The translations under genes were made by a program, and so were the position numbers. From Dactylonectria macrodidyma (taxonomy: Eukaryota; Ascomycota; Sordariomycetes; Hypocreales; Nectriaceae): a DNA stretch of 64,000 nucleotides. The stretch spans positions 248,001 to 312,000 of the forward strand of contig JAGMUV010000024.1 of the NCBI GenBank assembly GCA_020744425.1. The letters are read 5' to 3'. Position 1 is the stretch's first letter. Each line of letters opens with the position of its first letter. The notes below the pieces were generated by a model that saw only the letters and a program-made list of their open reading frames with translations, searched no databases and was not told the origin of the DNA. Shown here in pieces: positions 46,901-57,543 of this stretch.

Positions 46901-48085
46901 ATGCGGCCTTCAATGTCGTTCCTCACAGCCAGTGCCCTAGTCGCACAAGCCGCTGCCCACGTCATCATGATCGAGCCTCACCCCTACAACCTTGACACTC
47001 CACCTTTCGCACAGGTCTGGCCTCTCACAGCCGACTTGTGGCCGTGGCCGTGCCAAGGCATGCACGATATCGAAGAGGTGACAACTGTTACCGCAGGATC
47101 TACCCAGACAGTCCGGTTCTGGGGCAGCGCAGTTCACGGCGGCGGCTCATGTCAATTCAGCATCGCCTACGGCGATATTCCTCCGGACGACGTTTCCGAG
47201 TGGCATACTATCTACACCATCATCGGAGGATGTCCAGCTGAGGCTGCCGGAAACATCCCCACCACGGAGACAGACATGCACGGCCGAGAGAACGGGCCTC
47301 AGTGCGGAAACGACTCCGGCACCGAGTGCACCCGTCAGTTCACCATCCCGATCCCGAAGCAGATGAATAACGGCCCGGCCATCTTTTCCTGGACCTGGTT
47401 CAACAAGATTGGAAACCGAGAGATGTACATGACGTGTGCTCCCATCAACATTGTTGGTGGCACAGGCGACGATGCCTTCATCGACACCTTGCCTCCCATC
47501 TTCCGCGCCAACATCCCCGGCGAGTGTGAGAGTGGCGACGGCATCATTGGATTTCCCGATCCTGGTGACTATGGAGTAGTCAACGATGGTATCACTCCCG
47601 GAAGCAACGGTGCGTGCGAGATTGGAGTCGAGCCCGTCTTCCAGATTCCTGCTGGTGGTGATGCCTCTCAGCCCGCCTCCGCGTCCGAGATCCCCTCTAT
47701 CTCCTCGCCGACGTCGGCGGGCTTGGTTGGAACTTCCTTAGCTCCGCCTACGTCCGCAAATACAATGGTGGCTTCGATGCCCCACGATACTTTCATGACT
47801 GTGCCTACAAACCCTCTAGTCACTACAACACAAGCACCAATCGCGACGTCCATAGCTCCTTCTCAAGTAACACCACCTGATACCACTTCTTATGCCGCGC
47901 CATCAAGTAGCGGTAGGCCATGGTGGGCGGTTGATCATGTACCATGCCCTACTTCTGGGGCTCTCATGTGCATTACGCCAAAGAAGTTCGGCATTTGCAA
48001 TAATGGATGGGCGTTGCCCCAGGATGTACCCTTGGGTACTGTCTGTGTATTGAATAAGATTACCCATGAACAGCAGCAGAGCTAG
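46901..48085 (+). CDS. Secreted AA11-like lytic polysaccharide monooxygenase with C-terminal Cys domain
   Basis: Intronless, 394 residues. A 19-residue signal peptide ends in QAAA, so the mature chain would begin at His20, the N-terminal half of the copper histidine brace. The second His is 79 in SAVHGGGSCQFS, the hallmark of AA11 enzymes. The catalytic domain runs to about residue 245, then a long Ser/Thr/Pro linker, then a small Cys-rich module (about 344-394; CPTSGALMCITPKKFGIC) resembling the X278 module of AA11 proteins. Such enzymes oxidatively cleave chitin. Secreted protein; the start is fixed by the signal peptide and a TATAAAAT about 120 bases upstream. It could also be described by the older label spore-coat-like protein. 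Confidence 0.85.
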   Translation: MRPSMSFLTASALVAQAAAHVIMIEPHPYNLDTPPFAQVWPLTADLWPWPCQGMHDIEEVTTVTAGSTQTVRFWGSAVHGGGSCQFSIAYGDIPPDDVSEWHTIYTIIGGCPAEAAGNIPTTETDMHGRENGPQCGNDSGTECTRQFTIPIPKQMNNGPAIFSWTWFNKIGNREMYMTCAPINIVGGTGDDAFIDTLPPIFRANIPGECESGDGIIGFPDPGDYGVVNDGITPGSNGACEIGVEPVFQIPAGGDASQPASASEIPSISSPTSAGLVGTSLAPPTSANTMVASMPHDTFMTVPTNPLVTTTQAPIATSIAPSQVTPPDTTSYAAPSSSGRPWWAVDHVPCPTSGALMCITPKKFGICNNGWALPQDVPLGTVCVLNKITHEQQQS

Positions 48086-48421
48086 TCGAAACATCTGCGG
48101 CGTTTTCGTTTATTTATATTTTTTAAATTGGTCGATATTGTCACAAAATAGCGTTAGATGAATCTTATTTGTATATGACGTTTCTCTCTCGAATGTGTGC
48201 TGATGACTCAACTAGAAAAAAATGTATTTGGAACAGCCGTCTATCTCTATCGACCAATTTAGTCCATGCTACACCATGCCGTTCTTCCCGTAACTCCCAT
48301 GCTCCATCAGGTCTTGTACGCAATCGTATCCCTCAAAATTCAATACAAGTAAGTGTACAATCTAGATGCCATCGAACTATGATGATAGTTTATAATGATT
48401 TATTAGAAACGCGTTACCGTC
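48086..48421. other. Intergenic between convergent genes
   Basis: AT-rich 3' regions; no gene seen. Confidence 0.5.
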
Positions 48422-48961
48422 CTATGCCCCTGCCACTGCTGAGACAGCCTCGGCAGCTCCCTCGACGGCTTCCTCGGCGTTCTTCGTTGCCTGCCTGGCC
48501 GCCATGCCCGACAGGACCACAATGTCCATGAAAAAGTCATCACACGGAACCATCAGCTCGAGCTTCTTTTCTGAACTGAAAGTGCCCGCCGAGCCTAGCC
48601 TTGCGAGCTTCTGCCCTGAGCTGTCAAAGAGCTCAAGGGTTCCGGAGAACATGCTCTGCTTCCACTTGAACGTCCCTAGGTGCGGCACTTCGAGTGTGAA
48701 CTTGTCGGAAAAGGTGGATTCTTTCATCGGTAAAGGTTGGCCACGAACAGATGCGTCAATTTTAGATGAGAACGAGTGGAGGGTCGCGTATCCGACTATC
48801 GTGTCTGGCCTCATAGGGCCTCGAGATACCGTGACATTGGGCTTTTTTGTGCTGGGCTTGATGCAATAGAGGGGGTAGGCATCTTTTGGGTAGCCAGCGG
48901 GATGTATGACAAGAAGCTTAGAGTCGTGTGGTGACTTGCGAATTCGGAACTCTTGCGCCAT
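48422..48961 (-). CDS. LURP-one/tubby-like fold protein, unknown role
   Basis: Intronless, 179 residues from the ATG at 48961 (an in-frame extension to 49060 looks like leader). The chain alternates short beta strands (RIRKSPHDSKLLVIHPAG, VGYATLHSFSSKIDASV, KFTLEVPHLGTFKWKQS, LELFDSSGQKLARL) as in the LOR/tubby C-terminal fold found in many small fungal proteins. It ends with a helix followed by an Ala/Glu-rich tail (EEAVEGAAEAVSAVAGA). The fold call is from pattern only. No enzyme motif or signal peptide. It is convergent with the LPMO gene and divergent from the regulator at 49812. Confidence 0.7.
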   Translation of the reverse strand: MAQEFRIRKSPHDSKLLVIHPAGYPKDAYPLYCIKPSTKKPNVTVSRGPMRPDTIVGYATLHSFSSKIDASVRGQPLPMKESTFSDKFTLEVPHLGTFKWKQSMFSGTLELFDSSGQKLARLGSAGTFSSEKKLELMVPCDDFFMDIVVLSGMAARQATKNAEEAVEGAAEAVSAVAGA

Positions 48962-49811
48962 TGTTGTTCGAGGTGGTCGTTGATCTCGTGTGTCTGTGTT
49001 GGTATTTGGGACAGGCGGATCGTGGGCTTTTAAAGATGGGACTTCTTGGCTTAAAATCAATCGAAAACTGGCGAACGAGCAAGATTAAATACTATGCTCG
49101 ACTACAATCTCGTCGCTAAGAGGCTCTCGTCTGTCTGCAAAAAAGGGGAGGGCTGAGTGCTAACAATGCGGCGCACGAACTGCACAGATTTTTCCCGTTT
49201 GGGTAGCAGTCTCGCGATGAGTGGCTCTACAAGACTCAGCGCAGCCCACACAGCCCCGCTGAGGTGGAGGGGCCCGGGCATATCCGAAGCATGTGCGACA
49301 CGCATTGTGATGTTATATGAATATCTGCCAATGAGTTTGGCGAACGAGCTAATGGAAAAGCTTAGTGTTTGCTGATCGGACGTGCATCACCGGGCGTATC
49401 GCTGAGAAGTATGATTGCTCAGCCAAAGGCAATGAAGAGCGAGGCGTCTTGATATAGATTCTTTGCCATCTCTCCCGCTGATCGCAGCCACCCCAGCCCA
49501 AAGCTAACCCGAATAAGGTGCCATTCGCCGCTATGATGATATCCCGCAGTGGAACGGCATGCACAGATGAAGTTGTTGATTGGGCCAGCGAGCATCCCTG
49601 ACGACGGCTTGGCGTAAGCAGCGAGGCTTATCGATGTCACCCCAGCTTGAGAGATGTTCTCGCAGTGGGTTTTTAACAAATAAAGCTGCGGGGGGAGCGG
49701 GAGAACAACGTGTTTCATCAGATCACCAACCCTCCGTCGTTCAACCAGGCTTCGCTAGAACCCACGCGTTAACTCATTTGGGTAATATACAGCGCTTGCT
49801 TCACCTTCACC
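48962..49811. other. Intergenic promoter region
   Basis: Upstream of both the small tubby-like gene and the Zn2Cys6 gene; no gene seen. Confidence 0.45.
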
Positions 49812-51461
49812 ATGCCGGGCGTCCCTTCAGGCAAAGGTTGTGACGCGTGCCGTAAACAGAAGAAGAAGGTTGGCCTTCCACGATCCATCATTCGCGCCAT
49901 CGATCCCAAGTCTCCATCTAACGCCACCATAGTGCGACCAGGCGAAACCGGCTTGCTCGCGATGCACGCGCCTGAGTATTCCTTGCATTGGCGGCGGCCA
50001 GCAGCGATACAAGTTCAAAGTCCAAGTCCTGGAGCAGGGCGTCTCTCCTGCCACGTCGAGCTCCAAGTCCAAGTCCCCCTCCACGTCTCCGCCCAAGACC
50101 ACCCCGAGGGCTGATGCGTTAAGTAAACCCGGTGCAAATCCGCTCGCTCTCATCCCGGCGAGTCGGACCACTGCCATTGCCGGCGTCTTTGTGTCCCGGC
50201 TCGAGGTCACCGACGTGCGATATGATCTTACCTGTTACGGAACTTTCTTGCGTCATATCCCCCAGCGTATCGGTAAGAACAAAGCGCTTGATGCATCGGT
50301 GGATGCCTTCTCCACTGCATTTTCGCATTTCTACCCGGATAGATCCGTCGTCGCCTATTCCAAGTACGGCCAGGCCTTGAAGGCCGTGAGAGACTGCCTC
50401 AATGACCCGTCCCAAGCAAAGACGATAGAGACCATGTGTGCAATCTACCTCATCATGGTTGTTCAGGTCAGCCAATCATCGGTCACTAGGGAGCACAATC
50501 ACTGACATTATTCAAGGGTTGGATAGGTCCTACCGATGATCAGACCAGCACTCACGCTGAAGGACTTGCCCTCATGCTGGAAGCCGCATCCCATAGAAGT
50601 TGGTCTGGTGACTTCGAAACTGAGATGATCATTACCACATGCGTCCCTGTGGTACGGAACCTCACCTTTAAACTGGGTGAAGCTGCTGACTCTCGTGCAC
50701 AGATCATAGAAGGCATGGTGAACCCTCGGATCAAGCTTCAGCCCTGGCTTTTCAGGTTACTCGACAAATTCATCCCACCCCCAACTTATGGGCCCAAGCA
50801 CCCAGATCACGACAAAAATCAACGAGAAAACCCTGATTCGTTACCCAGTCTCACCCTGCGTAGTCTCTCCAGAATGGGAGATTACATGCAAGACCCAGTG
50901 TCGAATCACCTAGACATTCTATCAGCGTATAACCTGCTACGGCTCGACTGTGGAAAACTATATACAAAGACGAGGCATCCCTTCCCTGTAGACAAGTCGT
51001 CTCCCTACGCAACTTACTTCGTACGACTTAATCGTGGCGTTCAGGTGGCTTACACGATGGCTATGTCTCTGGCTTTGGTTATGAACGCAATCCTCCAGTA
51101 CTTCGATCCGCTCGATGATTCTCTAATCAAGGAGGCAACGTCATGTATCTCCGAACTCATGAAAATGGGAGAAGCAGGGCTCAGCTCTATGCCGTTAGGA
51201 GCCAGCCACATCCCCATCGGCCTCTCCATTGCGTGGGCGTCAACAAGCGACCCAGCGGTGAAGACCTCTTTAGCAGCGATGATTCTTGAATATCAGCTGG
51301 ATGCTGGTAACACCAACTGGGTCAAGATTGCATCGTGGTGGGAGGCCAAGCTTAGGAACGTGGGTCTCCAGATCCTAGCGCATCAGGACCGTGTGCCGGC
51401 AGACTTTGACTGGGACGGCGAAGTGGAAGAGGTCCAAGGTAGCGACTGTTCTATGCAGTGA
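49812..51461 (+). CDS. Zn2Cys6 transcription factor (fungal-specific)
   Basis: Exons 49812-49868, 49933-50466 and 50517-51461, 511 residues. The zinc cluster spans the first intron: Cys10, 13, 20, 27, 30 and 37, preceded by PSGKG and the basic RKQKKK. A Ser/Thr/Lys/Pro linker follows (SSSKSKSPSTSPPK) and the rest is a helical region of the C-terminal regulatory type (LKAVRDCLND, CAIYLIMVVQ, GWIGPTDDQTSTHAEGLALM). The second intron ends in AAG, the only AG after its ACTGAC branch site. This resembles the class with the DNA-binding domain at the extreme N-terminus. Nuclear. The target is unknown. Confidence 0.88.
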
Positions 51462-52399
51462 TCAGAGCATATACGATTATGAAATGAATTGAGACATAAA
51501 CATACATACCTTTCAAAGGACTCTTCCTACCGTTTGGTTCGCGCCTCTTTGAGTACCCTGCATCTCATGAGAAGGGGATCAATACCTCTGTAAGCACATT
51601 GTTCATTGACACGGTGGCGCAAGGTTCCTCCAGGCACTTTGCAGAGCTATTCGACCTGCCTCGCCTCGAGGTTTTGTCTGTTTTGAGAACTCTAATAGCT
51701 AATGAAAGCCTATCTTCTTTTGAGAAATAGAGTATATTTCTTGTTGCAAAGCAAAGCTGTATGACTGTCCATAGCATGCGTAGGTCGGAAAAGTGCGTCA
51801 CTTATAGGGCCCCTGTTCACAGTGTTTATCTTGTCTCTTCCTATTCATATAGTACAACGTCATTGACAAGCCCGCCATTCTAGAGATAAATAGCTCTACT
51901 CGTGTTCCTCATTACCCGCTATCCCTTAGACCGTGGTAAGGCAACACTTACGCTAGTGACAGGGATTCAAACCAAATAAAAAGAGAATATAACAAGGTAC
52001 ATGCAATCCCACCTATTTTATATGATGCTAGAAGTTGCGACTGTTAGGGATCTACATCATAGTACATATCCTATTCTATAGCCACCTAGCTTTTTGAAGT
52101 CAACTAGCGTACCGTTGATCTCCCGGGCCTCTATGGGGACTATGGGTCAAGTGTTGCCTTACCACGGTCTAGGGGATAGCCGAAGTGCTTTCCGATTTGT
52201 TAGCATTTAGCGATCACGACCGAACCAATCAGATGCCAGGGTGTATCATTCTCCTGGTCGGATCCTGTAATCAGCCACACTATTTCCCCGCATCGCCTCT
52301 CTGGCCGTTGGCCAAAAGGTTTTATCGGTGATTTTAACGACCGCACTCTCCATCAAGACTACAAAACCGAGTCCGGTCCCTTGTCGCCGTTGGCTCAAT
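51462..52399. other. Intergenic containing a MITE
   Basis: Apart from the mobile element at about 51919-52179 nothing is recognised. Confidence 0.5.
51919..52179. mobile_element. MITE with 32-bp terminal inverted repeats
   Basis: Bases 51919-51950 and 52148-52179 are inverted copies matching at 30 of 32 positions. They enclose about 200 non-coding bases. TA dinucleotides at 51920-51921 and 52177-52178 would be target duplications if the element is Tc1/mariner-type and runs 51922-52176 (255 bp). There is no open frame for a transposase, so it depends on an autonomous partner. No other copy was noticed in the window. It lies between two regulator genes. Confidence 0.75.
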
Positions 52400-54674
52400 A
52401 TGGACGATCGACCACTAAAGCGCGTCCGCCAGGCGTGCCAAAACTGCAGGTATATATCCCGCCTCTTCCGCAAACCTCGTACTCACTCCAATCCCTACAA
52501 TGCCGGCGTATGAGAGTTAAGGGTTATATAATGCTGAGTCAGCTCCCAGGCGCAAGAAGACGCGATGCTCTGGTGAAAGACCCATCTGCGCGTTCTGTGC
52601 CAGGCTCCAACAGGACTGTTACTATGATGACAGCTGGTTCGCTTCAGTACAAGTCGAGCCAACACCGAGGCGGATACAAACGGTGACAGCTTCAGGTGCC
52701 AATGTGGGAGACCCTTGTATAACCTTGTCGCTTGTCGGTTATGCAACCCGGGCTAACTTGTCTCTCAGGACAGTACCTTGGCTACCAGAGTTGCCACGAT
52801 TGAGTCACAAGTGGGCATGCTGGAATCCTCGGGGTGAAAACCAGTCCTTCTTGGTCTCGCATCTTTAGCGCAAGTACTAACTTCGTGCTTTAAAGTGCTC
52901 TTTCATCTCTTGGAAACTTGGATATATCCCAAGCCACGCTGGATGGACCAATTACAGGGTCATTAAACGAGACACCACCAAATCAGAATAACTTCAACAT
53001 CCTCCCGGGACCAGAGATTGTGCAGTCCCTCGTCAAAACATACTTCGAATTCTGCCACTGCCAACCTTATTGCTACTTCCACGAGGCAAGCTTCCATCGC
53101 CGGCTTGCCGAGAACACACTACCCACATGGCTGCTTCTGGCTGTCATTGCTGCAGCCGCGGAATTCTCGGACGAGCCTTATTTTCGAGGAGAGCAGGTGC
53201 GGGCCGCCGACTGCTATGCCTCAATTGCGTGGAGGGACATTTCCGATAACATGTTTCAAGAGGATGGCTCCGTGGACTTGAGTACGGTGCAGGCAACCAA
53301 CTTACTCTCGGTGATTGACTTCAGCGGTAAGCACTGGCACTATTGGTTTCCCTAGCCCACTGTATTCTACTCGCTTGCTATGAAGACTCCTAGGATTTAC
53401 TGACAAGGGCCCTTAATCTATTAACAGCGGGAAGGTATAAACAGGCATGGGTCAAAATCGGCCTAGCTGTCCGTTTCGCCGAATCCCTGGACTTGCTGTC
53501 AGCACCGGATTATAATCTCCCATTTTGGCAGCAGGAGGAACACAGGAGGACGTTTTGGTCTGTGTACCTCCTTGACAGGATCGTCTCTTGCAGTCCGGAG
53601 CGAACGCCGACGATTCAGGATGCAGACTGCACTCTCGGACTCCCCGTAGACCCCGTCGGCTCCACCGGTAATTCTACCGCTGATGATGACACAACGCTTG
53701 CGCGTTTGGTCGGTCAGCTTGATGACATGAGTAGAGTGGGATATTCTGGGTTTCTATGCCTCATCGCCTCGAGCCTCGGGAAGATTCAGAGATACAGCCT
53801 ACGACGGTCGGTGACTGCGGGCTCACTTCTTCCCTGGAACTCTCAGAGCGACTTTGCGTCAATCTATAGCGCCCTTTTGACTTTTGAGTCGTACTCTCCG
53901 GTATCTCTTACAAACTTCGACTTTGTTCTTGAACTGGAGAGTGTGGAGATGGGACAAAAGTACAGCAGCCAGTCTGAGTTGGGCATACTTGCGTCTTCTC
54001 ATGCTCTATACTATCTCTGCCAATGCCTCCTCCATCACCCTTTTCTGATCCGCCACCGCCTACAATCCGTAAAAGTGCCGATACCACCAAGCTTTCTGGA
54101 AGATATACTGAGGAGGAGCCGCAAGAATGCAACAAGCCTGACACTGATGCTGCATTCTCTTCTGAAGAGACGTCTCTGCCTTGCTAGTTCTATTGGATAC
54201 TGCGCGGTCGTTGCAGGCGTTATCCACCGCATATTTGAGTTCGACGAGGACCCGTCTGTTCAAGAAGCCGCACGAGCTTCCTATAAGCTGTCCTTGGAGT
54301 TTTTGCAACGTGCCCCAGTTCGCTGGCGGCACTATCCGCGCATGGTAAGCGCCGTTGCCCTGCATTTTCGTCGCACCCGCTCCTTCAGGATCCTTACTAA
54401 CCATGTCCTTCATTGGGGCCTTCTTCAGGCGCAAGCTCTTGCAAGCTTCAGCCCAGATCCAGCAGCCACAAGTGCCATGATCAATCCATCATTGTGTACG
54501 AGTCTTGCGCCTCATCCGGATGCACAAGCAATATGGAGACTACTCGACTACGGTAAGTTATCGCAACACGCGGAGGCGCCGATAGGTTCGCGACAGGAGA
54601 TTGTACCGTCTGGGAATATCGACTTTAGCGACTGGGCACAGGTTCTAGAAACACCTACCGATTGGATAGAATGA
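52400..54674 (+). CDS. Zn2Cys6 transcription factor with fungal_trans domain
   Basis: Exons 52400-52449, 52550-52682, 52769-52833, 52896-53326 and 53428-54674, 641 residues. The zinc cluster has Cys13, 16, 23, 30, 33 and 40 and is completed by the first intron. A short coiled-coil (LATRVATIESQVGMLESS) follows for dimer formation. The fungal-specific regulatory domain (PF04082 type) is marked by FEFCHCQPYCYFHEASF, AWVKIGLAVRFAESL and EEHRRTFWSVYLLDRIVSC. The third intron has a perfect TACTAAC branch site and an AAG acceptor. The model keeps phase through all five exons. Nuclear regulator; the target may be the crotonase/flavoenzyme group downstream (inference from position only). Confidence 0.9.
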
Positions 54675-55172
54675 ACGAAAGGCTTGGTGCAGATGGGAAA
54701 CACATAATACTGTCACATATTAAATTAAGGATGTAGTCTAGTTTTGTAACAAATCCTTCAAATTAACCATACGAGTTTTAATCACTCCCTGAGAGTGACC
54801 ATTAGTCATGATGGCGTGTTACTTGAGTACTCATTCAAGCTGGTACTCCTCGGGGCTCGGATCGGGCACAGATGCAAGTGGGCCCGGGAAATAAGCGGGC
54901 CCGGAGAGGAGTGGGGACGGGGACGGACGGGTTGGAGCATCTATACCACCCTCCATCTTTTAAGTAGCGCGGAAATGACAAATGACAAGAACTGGAGCGG
55001 TTGGTAGAATATAATTTCGTACCGATGCCGGTGAGGAACCACCGGTCGCACGATATAGCCACACTTACAGGTTATTCAGAAAGGCGGCCGAGCACTACAA
55101 ACACATCCATGTCTGATACAATTATATTTCCATTAGGTAGAAGACGATCTATCTATACACAAGAGTAGTCTC
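54675..55172. other. Intergenic between convergent genes
   Basis: AT-rich, no gene seen. Confidence 0.5.
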
Positions 55173-56018
55173 TCAAAGCTTCGCCGCCTCAAACGCGCCA
55201 TGCCTTCCTGCCCCGCCACTAAACTTTGCAGCCCCTTTGACGCTCTCCGTAGTAATCACCTTGACGCCTTCATCGAACTCATTCCTCAAGGCGTCCTCAA
55301 ACGACGAAGCGTTATACACAGAGTAGTAACAGTTCGTGCGGTCTACATTCATGCAGTCCTGCGGGAACGTAAGAAGCTGCTTTGCGATCTTGGTCGCCTC
55401 TGCCAGGGCCTGGCCTTTGGGAACAACCCGGTTCGCCAGTCCCAACTGCAGGGCCTCCTGGGCTTGCACGCCCCGACCGGTAAGAATCATGTCTAGAGCC
55501 CGACCTAGGCCTATAATTGCTTGGAGACGGACCGTACCACCGTCAATAAGCGGGACACCAAATCTGCGGCAAAACACCCCAAAGACGGCGTCTTCCTCGG
55601 CGACGCGGATGTCGCCTAGGAGTGAGAGCTCCAGGCCTCCGGCAACCGCATAGCCCGAGACGGCGCTGATGATGGGCTTCTTGATCTGCATTCGAGATGG
55701 ACCGATCGGCCCAATGTTGCGCCCTTTGACAGAGTGGCTGGGATCAATGATAGGGCCCTGGTATTGCTCGTTTCCATGGTTGGGGTTGTACTTGGCGACT
55801 TCGTGAAGGTCGAATCCAGCGCAGAAGGTACCGTGGTCACCATAGAAAACGCAGACCTTCTGGCTTGGATCGTTCTCAAACGCCAAAAAGGCGTCGGTAA
55901 GCTTCTTCCCGGTAGGCCCGTCAACTGCATTCTTGCGATGCGGGCGGGAAATAGTGATGGTAGTGATGCCATCAGGAGTCTGAGAGACTTGCACGGCCTG
56001 GGGCTCAGTGTCCGTCAT
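55173..56018 (-). CDS. Enoyl-CoA hydratase/isomerase (crotonase) family protein
   Basis: Intronless, 281 residues. The crotonase fold is clear: ITISRPHRKNAVD at the start, the oxyanion-hole segments GTFCAGFDL and GYAVAGGLELSLLGDIRVA, and a C-terminal helical part. The first catalytic Glu position (in GGLELS) is filled, but the second, normally in a PE pair, reads VPLIDGG, so the usual hydration chemistry is doubtful and an isomerase or hydrolase role is possible. No clear peroxisomal signal: the chain ends AAKL, near but not equal to the SKL type; AKL is a known PTS1 variant, so peroxisomal import is plausible. Neighbours on the same strand are flavin enzymes. Confidence 0.9.
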   Translation of the reverse strand: MTDTEPQAVQVSQTPDGITTITISRPHRKNAVDGPTGKKLTDAFLAFENDPSQKVCVFYGDHGTFCAGFDLHEVAKYNPNHGNEQYQGPIIDPSHSVKGRNIGPIGPSRMQIKKPIISAVSGYAVAGGLELSLLGDIRVAEEDAVFGVFCRRFGVPLIDGGTVRLQAIIGLGRALDMILTGRGVQAQEALQLGLANRVVPKGQALAEATKIAKQLLTFPQDCMNVDRTNCYYSVYNASSFEDALRNEFDEGVKVITTESVKGAAKFSGGAGRHGAFEAAKL

Positions 56019-57543
56019 AGTGATTGGGTGAGGGGAAATAGAGTTCTAAATAATTGAAAGATGTAAAAGGGTTGGTGATTTGTGATTCTGCTAGGAAACC
56101 AGTATCACCACACATGTCTTAAATATCCCAGAAAGCGGCCCCTAAAAACCATATCCATCGAGTAACCGAGGCAAAGGCATCTTAGCCAGCACCAGTTCTC
56201 GGCAATTCACTCCAAGTTTACGTCCTGAAATAAAGGTTGCTTGCTTTGATCGGCCACTCGGTTGGTTGCGGCCTGCATCTGTGTGGGGACGGCCCAGGCC
56301 GTCCCAAGCAGAGGGTAAGCCACCGCCAAGTCACGGTTCGGCACATGATGAAGAGAGAATTCAGATACGAGCACTACGTAGTAGAGTGCTCGAAAGAGGC
56401 CATGAAGCGAGCATGCTAGCTTGTTGCCTTAGTCTAGGAGAGGCAAGGTCGGCTCAGAGGATCAAGCAGTTCGGACAGACTCAAGGGGGTTAGGGGAGGG
56501 GCTCGAGGATAACGGTTTGTGGTGCCTGTCGCTGCTTTTGTCAATTGAGAGTTAGGGGAAAACTGTTATGATGGCCTTTACCCACCCCAAAGCCTTGGTC
56601 TCAAACGCGCCTCATCTTATCCTCCATACTGTCTACGGCAAGGGTAACTGTCGCTGGTGCGCTGGCCAACATTGGCCTTACTCTTCAGATGCTATTGTAG
56701 ACGCAATATAGCGTTGGGACTGGTGTTGCACTCTATCTATTCCATCACCCCTTGTTTGCTTCGACCTGGCCGTGATTTCGAAGGACCAGATAGCGTTCAT
56801 CGCTACAAGAACTTCCATCGACAATGTGCCTTTTTTTTGTTTTATCCCAACACGAATGGACCAAACGAAGCAACCAAACTTGATTCTGCCCACCCATGGA
56901 TGAATAGCTTATAATACCATTAGAGGACTTGCACCAGTCGAGAGGTCACCAATGTTTACTACTTTGTAGCCCTATCTCGTCGAAATTGACGAAATATTCC
57001 ACGATTAGGTTGTGTTTCCTTCGCTCCTTGGTATAAGAATGCAGAGAGTTGTCTTAGATCATTGTAGCAGCTGAAGTCGAGGTTGAAGATTCCACGTTTG
57101 GCTCCGATAATGATAACGTGATGTACCAATATCCTTCTAGAAAGACAAGAATCCTCGATATATAGGCACAGGAACTAGCGTTTAGTCCATTTACGCCGGT
57201 GTATATCTCTTCTGTGATAATGCTGTCGACTTGCTGACTTGGCCCTTGCGGGATGAACATCTGGTGGCCAAGGTTATCGACAGTAGCTTTAATCCCGCTT
57301 AGCCAACTTTGGTGAATCTATCATCATCAAAGTTCTCTTTAGTCCTCACGGGTGCCATAGGGTTTCCCTTAACTGCACCTTATAAGGAGACAATTCAAAT
57401 GTCCAGTTTTATCAAAGGTCAAAATGGATGTTAGGTATCAGGAAGCTCGGCCCCGATGTGATCATGAAAGTATCAGTGGTGTTTGTAGATTTAAAATTCG
57501 CTAGTGCAAAAAGGGCATATAAGACTGTCCTTCGGACCTCTAT
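56019..57543. other. Intergenic, nothing recognised
   Basis: 1.5 kb with only short overlapping frames. Confidence 0.5.
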
